Below, piece after piece: positions 46,213-58,965 of a stretch of DNA of 64,000 nt. The notes under the pieces are model-generated. The model searched no databases. It was not told the DNA's origin and was given only the letters and a program-made list of their open reading frames with translations. Every line of letters starts with the position of its first letter. The first letter of the stretch is position 1. Source of the stretch: Bugulina stolonifera (lineage: Eukaryota; Bryozoa; Gymnolaemata; Cheilostomatida; Bugulidae); contig OW285190.1 of assembly GCA_935421135.1 (NCBI GenBank), forward strand, positions 434,001 through 498,000, read 5' to 3'. A program made the translations under genes and the position numbers.

Positions 46213-49200
46213 AGTGACTGAAACACATTGTTACAAACAGCAATTTGGTACAAAACACACTTAAAACTTACTTTCATGCAATATTGAACATCTTTTACTA
46301 GTTTACAAACTAATAACTCAAGTGAATTTGTTAAAAATCACAAATTTGACATGATGTTTCATGTTTGCAAAGTTGAATATTGCTTGCAAAGCCATGTTTT
46401 ATTGATTTTTATTCAAACTATGCAGTCTGAGCATTGCAAGAGTGAATGAAACACATTGTTGCACACAGCAATTTGGTACAAACCACAATGAAAACTTACT
46501 TTCATGCAATATTGAACATCTTTTACTAGTTTACAAACTAATAACTCAAATGAATTTGTCAAAAATCCCGAATTTGACATTATGTTTCATGTTTGCAAAG
46601 TTAAATATTGTATGCAAAGTCATGTTTTATTGATTTTCATTCAAATTATGCATTCTGAACATTGCAAAAGTGAATGAAACACATTGTTGCACACAGCAAT
46701 TTGGTACAAAACACAATGAAAACTTACTTTCATGCAATATTGAACATCTTTTACTAGTTTACAAACTAATAACTCAAGTGAATTCGCCAAAAATCACAAA
46801 TTTGACATTATGTTTCATGTTTGCAAAGTTGAATATTGCTTGCAAAGCCATGTTTTGTTGATTTTTATTCAAATTATGCAGTCTGAACATTGCAAAAGTA
46901 TATGAAACACATTGTTGCACACAGCAATTTGGTACAAAACACAATGAAAACTCACTTTCATGCAATATTGAACATCTTTTACTAGTTTACAAACTAATAA
47001 CTCAAGTGAATTTGCCAAAAATCACAAATTTGACATTATGTTTCATGTTTACAAAGTTGAATATTGTATGGAAAGTACTGTTTTATTGATTTTCATTCAA
47101 ATAATGCATTCTGAACATTGCAAAAGTGACTGAAACACATTGTTACAAACAGCAATTTGGTACAAAACACACTTAAAACTGACTCTCATGCAATATTGAA
47201 CATCTTTTACTAGTACAAACTAATAACTCAAGTGAATTTGCCAAAAATCACAAATTTGACATTATGTTTCATGTTTGCAAAGTTGAATATTGCTTGCAAA
47301 GCCATGTTTTGTTGATTTTTATTCAAATTATGCAGTCTGAACATTGCAAAAGTATATGAAACGCATTGTTGCACACAGCAATTTGGTACAAAACACAATG
47401 AAAACTCACTTTCATGCAATATTGAACATCTTTTACTAGTTTACAAACTAATAACTCAAATGAATTTGTCAAAAATCCCGAATTTGACATTATGTTTCAT
47501 GTTTGCAAAGTTAAATATTGTATGCAAAGTCATGTTTTATTGATTTTCATTCAAATTATGCATTCTGAACATTGCAAAAGTGACTGAAACACATTGTTAC
47601 AAACAGCAATTTGATACAAAACACACTTAAAACTTACTTTCATGCAATATTGAACATCTTTTACTAGTTTACAAACTAATAACTCAAGTGAATTCGCCAA
47701 AAATCACAAATTTGACATTATGTTTCATGTTTGCAAAGTTGAATATTGCTTGCAAAGCCATGTTTTGTTGATTTTTATTCAAATTATGCAGTCTGAACAT
47801 TGCAAAAGTATATGAAACACATTGTTGCACACAGCAATTTGGTACAAAACACAATGAAAACTCACTTTCATGCAATATTGAACATCTTTTACTAGTTTAC
47901 AAACTAATAACTCAAGTGAATTTGCCAAAAATCACAAATTTGACATTATCTTTCATGTTTACAAAGTTGAATATTGTATGGAAAGTACTGTTTTATTGAT
48001 TTTCATTCCAATTATGCATTCTGAACATTGCAAAAGTGACTGAAACACATTGTTACAAACAGCAATTTGGTACAAAACACACTTAAAACTTACTCTCATG
48101 CTATATTGAACATCTTTTACTAGTACAAACTAATAACTCAAGTGAATTTGCCAAAAATCACAAATTTGACATTATGTTTCATGTTTGCAAAGTTGAATAT
48201 TGCTTGCAAAGCCATGTTTTGTTGATTTTTATTCAAATTATGCAGTCTGAACATTGCAAAAGTATATGAAACACATTGTTGCACACAGCAATTTGGTACA
48301 AAACACAATGAAAACTCACTTTCATGCAATATTGAACATCTTTTACTAGTTTACAAACTAATAACTCAAATGAATTTGTCAAAAATCCCGAATTTGACAT
48401 TATGTTTCATGTTTGCAAAGTTAAATATTGTATGCAAAGTCATGTTTTATTGATTTTCATTCAAATTATGCATTCTGAACATTGCAAAAGTGACTGAAAC
48501 ACATTGTTACAAACAGCAATTTGATACAAAACACACTTAAAACTTACTTTCATGCAATATTGAACATCTTTTACTAGTTTACAATCTAATAACTCAAGTG
48601 AATTTGTTAAAAATCACAAATTTGACATTATGTTTCATGTTTGCAAAGTTGAATATTGCTTGCAAAGCCATGTTTTATTGATTTTTATTCAAACTATGCA
48701 GTCTGAACATTGCAAAAGTGAATGAAACACATTGTTGCACACAGCAATTTGGTACAAAACACAATGAAAACTTACTTTCATGCAATATTGAACATCTTTT
48801 ACTAGTTTACAAACTAATAACTCAAATGAATTTGTCAAAAATCCGGAATTTGACATTATGTTTCATGTTTGCAAAGTTAAATATTGTATGCAATGTCATG
48901 TTTTATTGATTTTCATTCAAATTATGCATTCTGAACATTGCAAAAGTGACTGAAACACATTGTTACAAACAGCAATTTGGTACAAAACACACTTAAAACT
49001 TACTTTCATGCAATATTGAACATCTTTTACTAGTTTACAAACTAATAACTCAAGTGAATTTGCCAAAAATCACAAATTTGACATTATGTTTCATGTTTGC
49101 AAAGTTAAATATTGTATACAAAGTCAAGTTTTATTGATTTTCATTCAAATTACGCATTCTGAACATTGCAAAAGTGACTGAAACACATTGTTACAAACAG

Positions 49201-52200
49201 CAATTTGGTACAAAACACACTTAAAACTTACTTTCATGCAATATGGAACATCTTTTACTAGTTTACAATCTAATAACTCAAATGAATTTGTCAAAAATCA
49301 CAAATTTGACATTATGTTTCATGTTTACAAAGTTAAATATTGTATGCAAAGTCATGTTTTATTGATTTTCATTCAAATTATGCATTCTGAACATTGCAAA
49401 AGTGACTGAAACACATTGTTGCACACAGCAATTTGGTACAAAACACAATGAAAACTCACTTTCATGCAATATTGAACATCTTTTGCTAGTTTACAAACTA
49501 ATAACTCAAGTGAATTTGCCAAAAATCACAAATTTGACATTATGTTTCATGTTTACAAAGTTGAATATTGTATGGAAAGTACTGTTTTATTGATTTTCAT
49601 TCAAATAAGGCATTCTGAACATTGCAAAAGTGACTGAAACACATTGTTACAAACAGCAATTTGGTACAAAACACACTTAAAACTTACTCTCATGCAATAT
49701 TGAACATCTTTTACTAGTTTACAAACTAATAACTCAAGTGAATTTGCCAAAAATCACAAATTTGACATTATGTTTCATGTTTGCAAAGTTGAATATTGCT
49801 TGCAAAGCCATGTTTTTTGATTTTTATTCAAATTATGGAGTCTGAACATTGCAAAAGTATATGAAACACATTGTTGCACACAGCAATTTGGTACAAAACA
49901 CACTGAAAACTTACTTTCATTCAATATTGAACATCTTTTAGTAGTTTACAATCTAATAACTCAAGTGAATTTGTTAAAAATCACAAGTTTGACATGATGT
50001 TTCATGTTTGCAAAGTTGAATATTGCTTGCAAAGCCCTGTTTTATTGATTTTTATTCAAACTATGCAGTCTGAGCATTGCAAGAGTGAATGAAACACATT
50101 GTTGCACACAGCAATTTGGTACAAACCACAATGAAAACTTACTTTCATGCAATATTGAACATCTTTTACTAGTTTACAAACTAATAACTCAAATGAATTT
50201 GTCAAAAATCCCGAATTTGACATTATGTTTCATGTTTGCAAAGTTAAATATTGTATGCAAAGTCATGTTTTATTGATTTTCATTCAAATTATGCATTCTG
50301 AACATTGCAAAAGTGAATGAAACACATTGTTGCACACAGCAATTTGGTACAAAACACAATGAAAACTTACTTTCATGCAATATTGAACATCTTTTACTAG
50401 TTTACAAACTAATAACTCAAGTGAATTCGCCAAAAATCACAAATTTGACATTATGTTTCATGTTTGCAAAGTTGAATATTGCTTGCAAAGCCATGTTTTG
50501 TTGATTTTTATTCAAATTATGCAGTCTGAACATTGCAAAAGTATATGAAACACATTGTTGCACACAGCAATTTGGTACAAAACACAATGAAAACTCACTT
50601 TCATGCAATATTGAACATCTTTTACTAGTTTACAAACTAATAACTCAAGTGAATTTGCCAAAAATCACAAATTTGACATTATGTCTCATGTTTACAAAGT
50701 TGAATATTGTATGGAAAGTACTGTTTTATTGATTTTCATTCAAATAATGCATTCTGAACATTGCAAAAGTGACTGAAACACATTGTTACAAACAGCAATT
50801 TGGTACAAAACACACTTAAAACTTACTCTCATGCAATATTGAACATCTTTTACTAGTACAAACTAATAACTCAAGTGAATTTGCCAAAAATCACAAATTT
50901 GACATTATGTTTCATGTTTGCAAAGTTAAATTTGTATACAAAGTCATGTTTTATTGATTTTTATTCAAACTATGCAGTCTGAGCATTGCAAGAGTGAATG
51001 AAACACATTGTTGCACACAGCAATTTGGTACAAACCACAATGAAAACTTACTTTCATGCAATATTGAACATCTTTTACTAGTTTACAAACTAATAACTCA
51101 AATGAATTTGTCAAAAATCCCGAATTTGACATTATGTTTCATGTTTGCAAAGTTAAATATTGTATGCAAAGTCATGTTTTATTGATTTTCATTCAAATTA
51201 TGCATTCTGAACATTGCAAAAGTGAATGAAACACATTGTTGCACACAGCAATTTGGTACAAAACACAATGAAAACTTACTTTCATGCAATATTGAACATC
51301 TTTTACTAGTTTACAAACTAATAACTCAAGTGAATTCGCCAAAAATCACAAATTTGACATTATGTTTCATGTTTGCAAAGTTGAATATTGCTTGCAAAGC
51401 CATGTTTTGTTGATTTTTATTCAAATTATGCAGTCTGAACATTGCAAAAGTATATGAAACACATTGTTGCACACAGCAATTTGGTACAAAACACAATGAA
51501 AACTCACTTTCATGCAATATTGAACATCTTTTACTAGTTTACAAACTAATAACTCAAGTGAATTTGCCAAAAATCACAAATTTGACATTATGTTTCATGT
51601 TTACAAAGTTGAATATTCTATGGAAAGTACTGTTTTATTGATTTTCATTCAAATAATGCATTCTGAACATTGCAAAAGTGACTGAAACACATTGTTACAA
51701 ACAGCAATTTGGTACAAAACACACTTAAAACTTACTCTCATGCAATATTGAACATCTTTTACTAGTACAAACTAATAACTCAAGTGAATTTGCCAAAAAT
51801 CACAAATTTGACATTATGTTTCATGTTTGCAAAGTTGAATATTGCTTGCAAAGCCATGTTTTGTTGATTTTTATTCAAATTATGCAGTCTGAACATTGCA
51901 AAAGTATATGAAACACATTGTTGCACACAGCAATTTGGTACAAAACACAATGAAAACTCACTTTCATGCAATATTGAACATCTTTTACTAGTTTACAAAC
52001 TAATAACTCAAATGAATTTGTCAAAAATCCCGAATTTGACATTATGTTTCATGTTTGCAAAGTTAAATATTGTATGCAAAGTCATGTTTTATTGATTTTC
52101 ATTCAAATTATGCATTCTGAACATTGCAAAAGTGACTGAAACACATTGTTACAAACAGCAATTTGATACAAAACACACTTAAAACTTACTTTCATGCAAT

Positions 52201-53042
52201 ATTGAACATCTTTTACTAGTTTACAATCTAATAACTCAAGTGAATTTGTTAAAAATCACAAATTTGACATTATGTTTCATGTTTGCAAAGTTGAATATTG
52301 CTTGCAAAGCCATGTTTTATTGATTTTTATTCAAACTATGCAGTCTGAACATTGCAAAAGTGAATGAAACACATTGTTGCACACAGCAATTTGGTACAAA
52401 ACACAATGAAAACTTACTTTCATGCAATATTGAACATCTTTTACTAGTTTACAAACTAATAACTCAAATGAATTTGTCAAAAATCCGGAATTTGACATTA
52501 TGTTTCATGTTTGCAAAGTTAAATATTGTATGCAATGTCATGTTTTATTGATTTTCATTCAAATTATGCATTCTGAACATTGCAAAAGTGAATGAAACAC
52601 ATTGTTGCACACAGCAATTTGGTACAAAACACAATGAAAACTTACTTTCATGCAATATTGAACATCTTTTACTAGTTTACAAACTAATAACTCAAGTGAA
52701 TTTGTCAAAAATCACAAATTTAACATTATGTTTCATGTTTGCAAAGTTAAATATTGTATACAAAGTCAAGTTTTATTGATTTTCATTCAAATTACGCATT
52801 CTGAACATTGCAAAAGTGACTGAAACACATTGTTACAAACAGCAATTTGGTACAAAACACACTTAAAACTTACTTTCATGCAATATTGAACATCTTTTAC
52901 TAGTTTACAATCTAATAACTCAAATGAATTTGTCAAAAATCACAAATTTGACATTATGTTTCATGTTTACAAAGTTAAATATTGTATGCAAAGTCATGTT
53001 TTATTGATTTTCATTCAAATTATGCATTCTGAACATTGCAAA
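46213..53042 (+). repeat. 30-monomer segment, copy 2 (6830 bp)
   Basis: Same order and same length as 30968-37797, offset 15,245 bp. Key starts: X 46213, A2 46441, T2 47125, B2 47351, C2/H2 47579, T2 48035, D2 48717, R 48945, Q1 49173, S 49401, T 49629, U2 49856, TK 50768, A2 50993, D2 52359, Y 52587, Q 52815. Shared private variants prove common descent: ttatctttc at 32702 and 47947, catgctata in T2 at 32790 and 48035, and acgcattg in B2 at 32106 and 47351. Confidence 0.95.
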
Positions 53043-54410
53043 AGTGACTGAAACACATTGTTACAAACAGCAATTTGGTACAAAACACACTTAAAACTTA
53101 CTTTCATGCAATATTGAACATCTTTTACTAGTTTACAAACTAATAACTCAAGTGAATTCGCCAAAAATCACAAATTTGACATTATGTTTCATGTTTGCAA
53201 AGTTGAATATTGCTTGCAAAGCCATGTTTTGTTGATTTTTATTCAAATTATGCAGTCTGAACATTCCAAAAGTATATGAAACACATTGTTGCACACAGCA
53301 ATTTGGTACAAAACACAATGAAAACTCACTTTCATGCAATATTGAACATCTTTTACTAGTTTACAAACTAATAACTCAAGTGAATTTGCCAAAAATCACA
53401 AATTTGACATTATGTTTCATGTTTACAAAGTTGAATATTGTATGGAAAGTCAAGTTTTATTGATTTTCATTCAAATTACGCATTCTGAACATTGCAAAAG
53501 TGACTGAAACACATTGTTACAAACAGCAATTTGGTACAAAACACACTTAAAACTTACTTTCATGCAAGATTGAACATCTTTTACTAGTTTACAATCTAAT
53601 AACTCAAATGAATTTGTCAAAAATCACAAATTTGACATTATGTTTCATGTTTACAAAGTTAAATATTGTATGCAAAGTCATGTTTTATTGATTTTCATTC
53701 AAATTATGCATTCTGAACTTTGCAAAAGTGACTGAAACACATTGTTACAAACAGCAATTTGGTACAAAACACACTTAAAACTTACTTTCATGCAATATTG
53801 AACATCTTTTACTAGTTTACAAACTAATAACTCAAGTGAATTTGTTAAAAATCACAAATTTGACATGATGTTTCATGTTTGCAAAGTTGAATATTGCTTG
53901 CAAAGCCATGTTTTATTGATTTTTATTCAAACTATGCAGTCTGAGCATTGCAAGAGTGAATGAAACACATTGTTGCACACAGCAATTTGGTACAAACCAC
54001 AATGAAAACTTACTTTCATGCAATATTGAACATCTTTTACTAGTTTACAAACTAATAACTCAAATGAATTTGTCAAAAATCCCGAATTTGACATTATGTT
54101 TCATGTTTGCAAAGTTAAATATTGTATGCAAAGTCATGTTTTATTGATTTTCATTCAAATTATGCATTCTGAACATTGCAAAAGTGAATGAAACACATTG
54201 TTGCACACAGCAATTTGGTACAAAACACAATGAAAACTTACTTTCATGCAATATTGAACATCTTTTACTAGTTTACAAACTAATAACTCAAGTGAATTCG
54301 CCAAAAATCACAAATTTGACATTATGTTTCATGTTTGCAAAGTTGAATATTGCTTGCAAAGCCATGTTTTGTTGATTTTTATTCAAATTATGCAGTCTGA
54401 ACATTGCAAA
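53043..54410 (+). repeat. Block W-V2-Q2-X-A2-H2
   Basis: Starts: W 53043, V2 53271, Q2 53499, X 53727, A2 53955, H2 54183. Together with the following V, T2 and B2 it matches 30284-32333 at an offset of 22,759 bp. W has a private attccaaaag, and Q2 has gcaagattg, shared with 30740. Confidence 0.92.
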
Positions 54411-56232
54411 AGTATATGAAACACATTGTTGCACACAGCAATTTGGTACAAAACACAATGAAAACTCACTTTCATGCAATATTGAACATCTTTTACTAGT
54501 TTACAAACTAATAACTCAAGTGAATTTGCCAAAAATCACAAATTTGACATTATGTTTCATGTTTACAAAGTTGAATATTGTATGGAAAGTACTGTTTTAT
54601 TGATTTTCATTCAAATAATGCATTCTGAACATTGCAAAAGTGACTGAAACACATTGTTACAAACAGCAATTTGGTACAAAACACACTTAAAACTTACTCT
54701 CATGCAATATTGAACATCTTTTACTAGTACAAACTAATAACTCAAGTGAATTTGCCAAAAATCACAAATTTGACATTATGTTTCATGTTTGCAAAGTTGA
54801 ATATTGCTTGCAAAGCCATGTTTTGTTGATTTTTATTCAAATTATGCAAACTGAACATTGCAAAAGTATATGAAACACATTGTTGCACACAGCAATTTGG
54901 TACAAAACACAATGAAAACTCACTTTCATGCAATATTGAACATCTTTTACTAGTTTACAAACTAATAACTCAAATGAATTTGTCAAAAATCCCGAATTTG
55001 ACATTATGTTTCATGTTTGCAAAGTTAAATATTGTATGCAAAGTCATGTTTTATTGATTTTCATTCAAATTATGCATTCTGAACATTGCAAAAGTGACTG
55101 AAACACATTGTTACAAACAGCAATTTGATACAAAACACACTTAAAACTTACTTTCATGCAATATTGAACATCTTTTACTAGTTTACAATCTAATAACTCA
55201 AGTGAATTTGTTAAAAATCACAAATTTGACATTATGTTTCATGTTTGCAAAGTTGAATATTGCTTGCAAAGCCATGTTTTATTGATTTTTATTCAAACTA
55301 TGCAGTCTGAACATTGCAAAAGTGAATGAAACACATTGTTGCACACAGCAATTTGGTACAAAACACAATGAAAACTTACTTTCATGCAATATTGAACATC
55401 TTTTACTAGTTTACAAACTAATAACTCAAATGAATTTGTCAAAAATCCGGAATTTGACATTATGTTTCATGTTTGCAAAGTTAAATATTGTATGCAATGT
55501 CATGTTTTATTGATTTTCATTCAAATTATGCATTCTGAACATTGCAAAAGTGAATGAAACACATTGTTGCACACAGCAATTTGGTACAAAACACAATGAA
55601 AACTTACTTTCATGCAATATTGAACATCTTTTACTAGTTTACAAACTAATAACTCAAGTGAATTTGTCAAAAATCACAAATTTAACATTATGTTTCATGT
55701 TTGCAAAGTTAAATATTGTATACAAAGTCAAGTTTTATTGATTTTCATTCAAATTACGCATTCTGAACATTGCAAAAGTGACTGAAACACATTGTTACAA
55801 ACAGCAATTTGGTACAAAACACACTTAAAACTTACTTTCATGCAATATTGAACATCTTTTACTAGTTTACAATCTAATAACTCAAATGAATTTGTCAAAA
55901 ATCACAAATTTGACATTATGTTTCATGTTTACAAAGTTAAATATTGTATGCAAAGTCATGTTTTATCGATTTTCATTCAAATTATGCATTCTGAACATTG
56001 CAAAAGTGACTGAAACACATTGTTCCAGACAGCAATTTGGTACAAAACACACTTAAAACTTACTTTCATGCAATATTGAACATCTTTTACTAGTTTACAA
56101 ACTAATAACTCAAGTGAATTCGCCAAAAATCACAAATTTGACATTATGTTTCATGTTTGCAAAGTTGAATATTGCTTGCAAAGCCATGTTTTGTTGATTT
56201 TTATTCAAATTATGCAGTCTGAACATTGCAAA
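54411..56232 (+). repeat. 8-monomer unit V-T2-B2-C2-D2-Y-Q-W, copy 1 (1822 bp)
   Basis: Starts: V 54411, T2 54639, B2 54865, C2 55093, D2 55321, Y 55549, Q 55777, W 56005. T2 carries a private gcaaactgaac end, which recurs at 56461 and 61245. W has a private gttccagac. Confidence 0.92.
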
Positions 56233-57598
56233 AGTATATGAAACACATTGTTGCACACAGCAATTTGGTACAAAACACAATGAAAACTCACTTTCATGCA
56301 ATATTGAACATCTTTTACTAGTTTACAAACTAATAATTCAAGTGAATTTGTCAAAAATCACAAATTTGACATTATGTCTTATGTCTACAAAGTTGAATAT
56401 TGTATGGAAAGTACTGTTTTATTGATTTTCATTCCAATTATGCATTCTGAACATTGCAAAAGTGACTGAAACACATTGTTACAAACAGCAATTTGGTACA
56501 AAACACACTTAAAATTTACTCTCATGCAATATTGAACATCTTTTACTAGTACAAACTAATAACTCAAGTGAATTTGCCAAAAATCACAAATTTGACATTA
56601 TGTTTCATGTTTGCAAAGTTGAATATTGCTTGCAAAGCCATGTTTTGTTGATTTTTATTCAAATTATGCAAACTGAACATTGCAAAAGTATATGAAACAC
56701 ATTGTTGCACACAGCAATTTGGTACAAAACACAATGAAAACTCACTTTCATGCAATATTGAACATCTTTTACTAGTTTACAAACTAATAACTCAAATGAA
56801 TTTGTCAAAAATCCCGAATTTGACATTATGTTTCATGTTTGCAAAGTTAAATATTGTATGCAAAGTCATGTTTTATTGATTTTCATTCAAATTATGCATT
56901 CTGAACATTGCAAAAGTGACTGAAACACATTGTTACAAACAGCAATTTGATACAAAACACACTTAAAACTTACTTTCATGCAATATTGAACATCTTTTAC
57001 TAGTTTACAATCTAATAACTCAAGTGAATTTGTTAAAAATCACAAATTTGACATTATGTTTCATGTTTGCAAAGTTGAATATTGCTTGCAAAGCCATGTT
57101 TTATTGATTTTTATTCAAACTATGCAGTCTGAACATTGCAAAAGTGAATGAAACACATTGTTGCACACAGCAATTTGGTACAAAACACAATGAAAACTTA
57201 CTTTCATGCAATATTGAACATCTTTTACTAGTTTACAAACTAATAACTCAAATGAATTTGTCAAAAATCCGGAATTTGACATTATGTTTCATGTTTGCAA
57301 AGTTAAATATTGTATGCAATGTCATGTTTTATTGATTTTCATTCAAATTATGCATTCTGAACATTGCAAAAGTGAATGAAACACATTGTTGCACACAGCA
57401 ATTTGGTACAAAACACAATGAAAACTTACTTTCATGCAATATTGAACATCTTTTACTAGTTTACAAACTAATAACTCAAGTGAATTTGTCAAAAATCACA
57501 AATTTAACATTATGTTTCATGTTTGCAAAGTTAAATATTGTATACAAAGTCAAGTTTTATTGATTTTCATTCAAATTACGCATTCTGAACATTGCAAA
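56233..57598 (+). repeat. 8-monomer unit, copy 2, partial (V-T2-B2-C2-D2-Y)
   Basis: Starts: V 56233, T2 56461, B2 56687, C2 56915, D2 57143, Y 57371. The order follows 54411-55776 at an offset of 1822 bp. V at 56233 carries gtcttatgtctac and taataattca. The first is otherwise seen only at 28689. Confidence 0.91.
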
Positions 57599-58965
57599 AG
57601 TGACTGAAACACATTGTTACAAACAGCAATTTGGTACAAAACACAATGAAAACTTACTTTCATGCAATATTGAACATCTTTTACTAGTTTACAATCTAAT
57701 AACTCAAATGAATTTGTCAAAAATCACAAATTTGACATTATGTTTCATGTTTACAAAGTTAAATATTGTATGCAAAGTCATGTTTTATTGATTTTCATTC
57801 AAATTATGCATTCTGAACATTGCAAAAGTGACTGAAACACATTGTTACAAACAGCAATTTGGTACAAAACACACTTAAAACTTACTTTCATGCAATATTG
57901 AACATCTTTTACTAGTTTACAAACTAATAACTCAAGTGAATTTGCCAAAAATCACAAATTTGACATTATGTTTCATGTTTACAAAGTTGAATATTGTATG
58001 GAAAGTCAAGTTTTATTGATTTTCATTCAAATTACGCATTCTGAACATTGCAAAAGTGACTGAAACACATTGTTACAAACAGCAATTTGGTACAAAACAC
58101 TCTTAAAACTTACTTTCATGCAAGATTGAACATCTTTTACTAGTTTACAATCTAATAACTCAAATGAATTTGTCAAAAATCACAAATTTGACATTATGTT
58201 TCATGTTTACAAAGTTAAATATTGTATGCAAAGTCATGTTTTATTGATTTTCATTCAAATTATGCATTCTGAACATTGAAAAGTGACTGAAACACATTGT
58301 TACAAACAGCAATTTGGTACAAAACACACTTAAAACTTACTTTCATGCAATATTGAACATCTTTTACTAGTTTACAAACTAATAACTCAAGTGAATTTGC
58401 CAAAAATCACAAATTTGACATTATGTTTCATGTTTGCAAAGTTGAATATTGCTTGCAAAGCCATGTTTTGTTGATTTTTATTCAAATTATGCAGTCTGAA
58501 CATTGCAAAAGTATATGAAACACATTGTTGCACACAGCAATTTGGTACAAAACACAATGAAAACTCACTTTCATGCAATATTGAACATCTTTTACTAGTT
58601 TACAAACTAATAACTCAAGTGAATTTGCCAAAAATCACAAATTTGACATTATGTTTCATGTTTACAAAGTTGAATATTGTATGGAAAGTCAAGTTTTATT
58701 GATTTTCATTCAAATTACGCATTCTGAACATTGCAAAAGTGACTGAAACACATTGTTACAAACAGCAATTTGGTACAAAACACTCTTAAAACTTACTTTC
58801 ATGCAAGATTGAACATCTTTTACTAGTTTACAATCTAATAACTCAAATGAATTTGTCAAAAATCACAAATTTGACATTATGTTTCATGTTTACAAAGTTA
58901 AATATTGTATGCAAAGTCATGTTTTATTGATTTTCATTCAAACTATGCAGTCTGAACATTGCAAA
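57599..58965 (+). repeat. Block Q3-R/V2-Q2-Z-V2-Q2
   Basis: Starts: Q3 57599, chimera 57827, Q2 58055 (227 bp), Z 58282, V2 58510, Q2 58738. The chimera has W/R-like acttaaaac at its start and V2 markers (ttgcc, tatggaaagtcaag) at its end, so W and V2 are fused. Q2 58055 lacks one base (attgaaaag). Q2 58738 ends in actatgcagtctg, the C-type end, which leads into D2. Confidence 0.9.
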
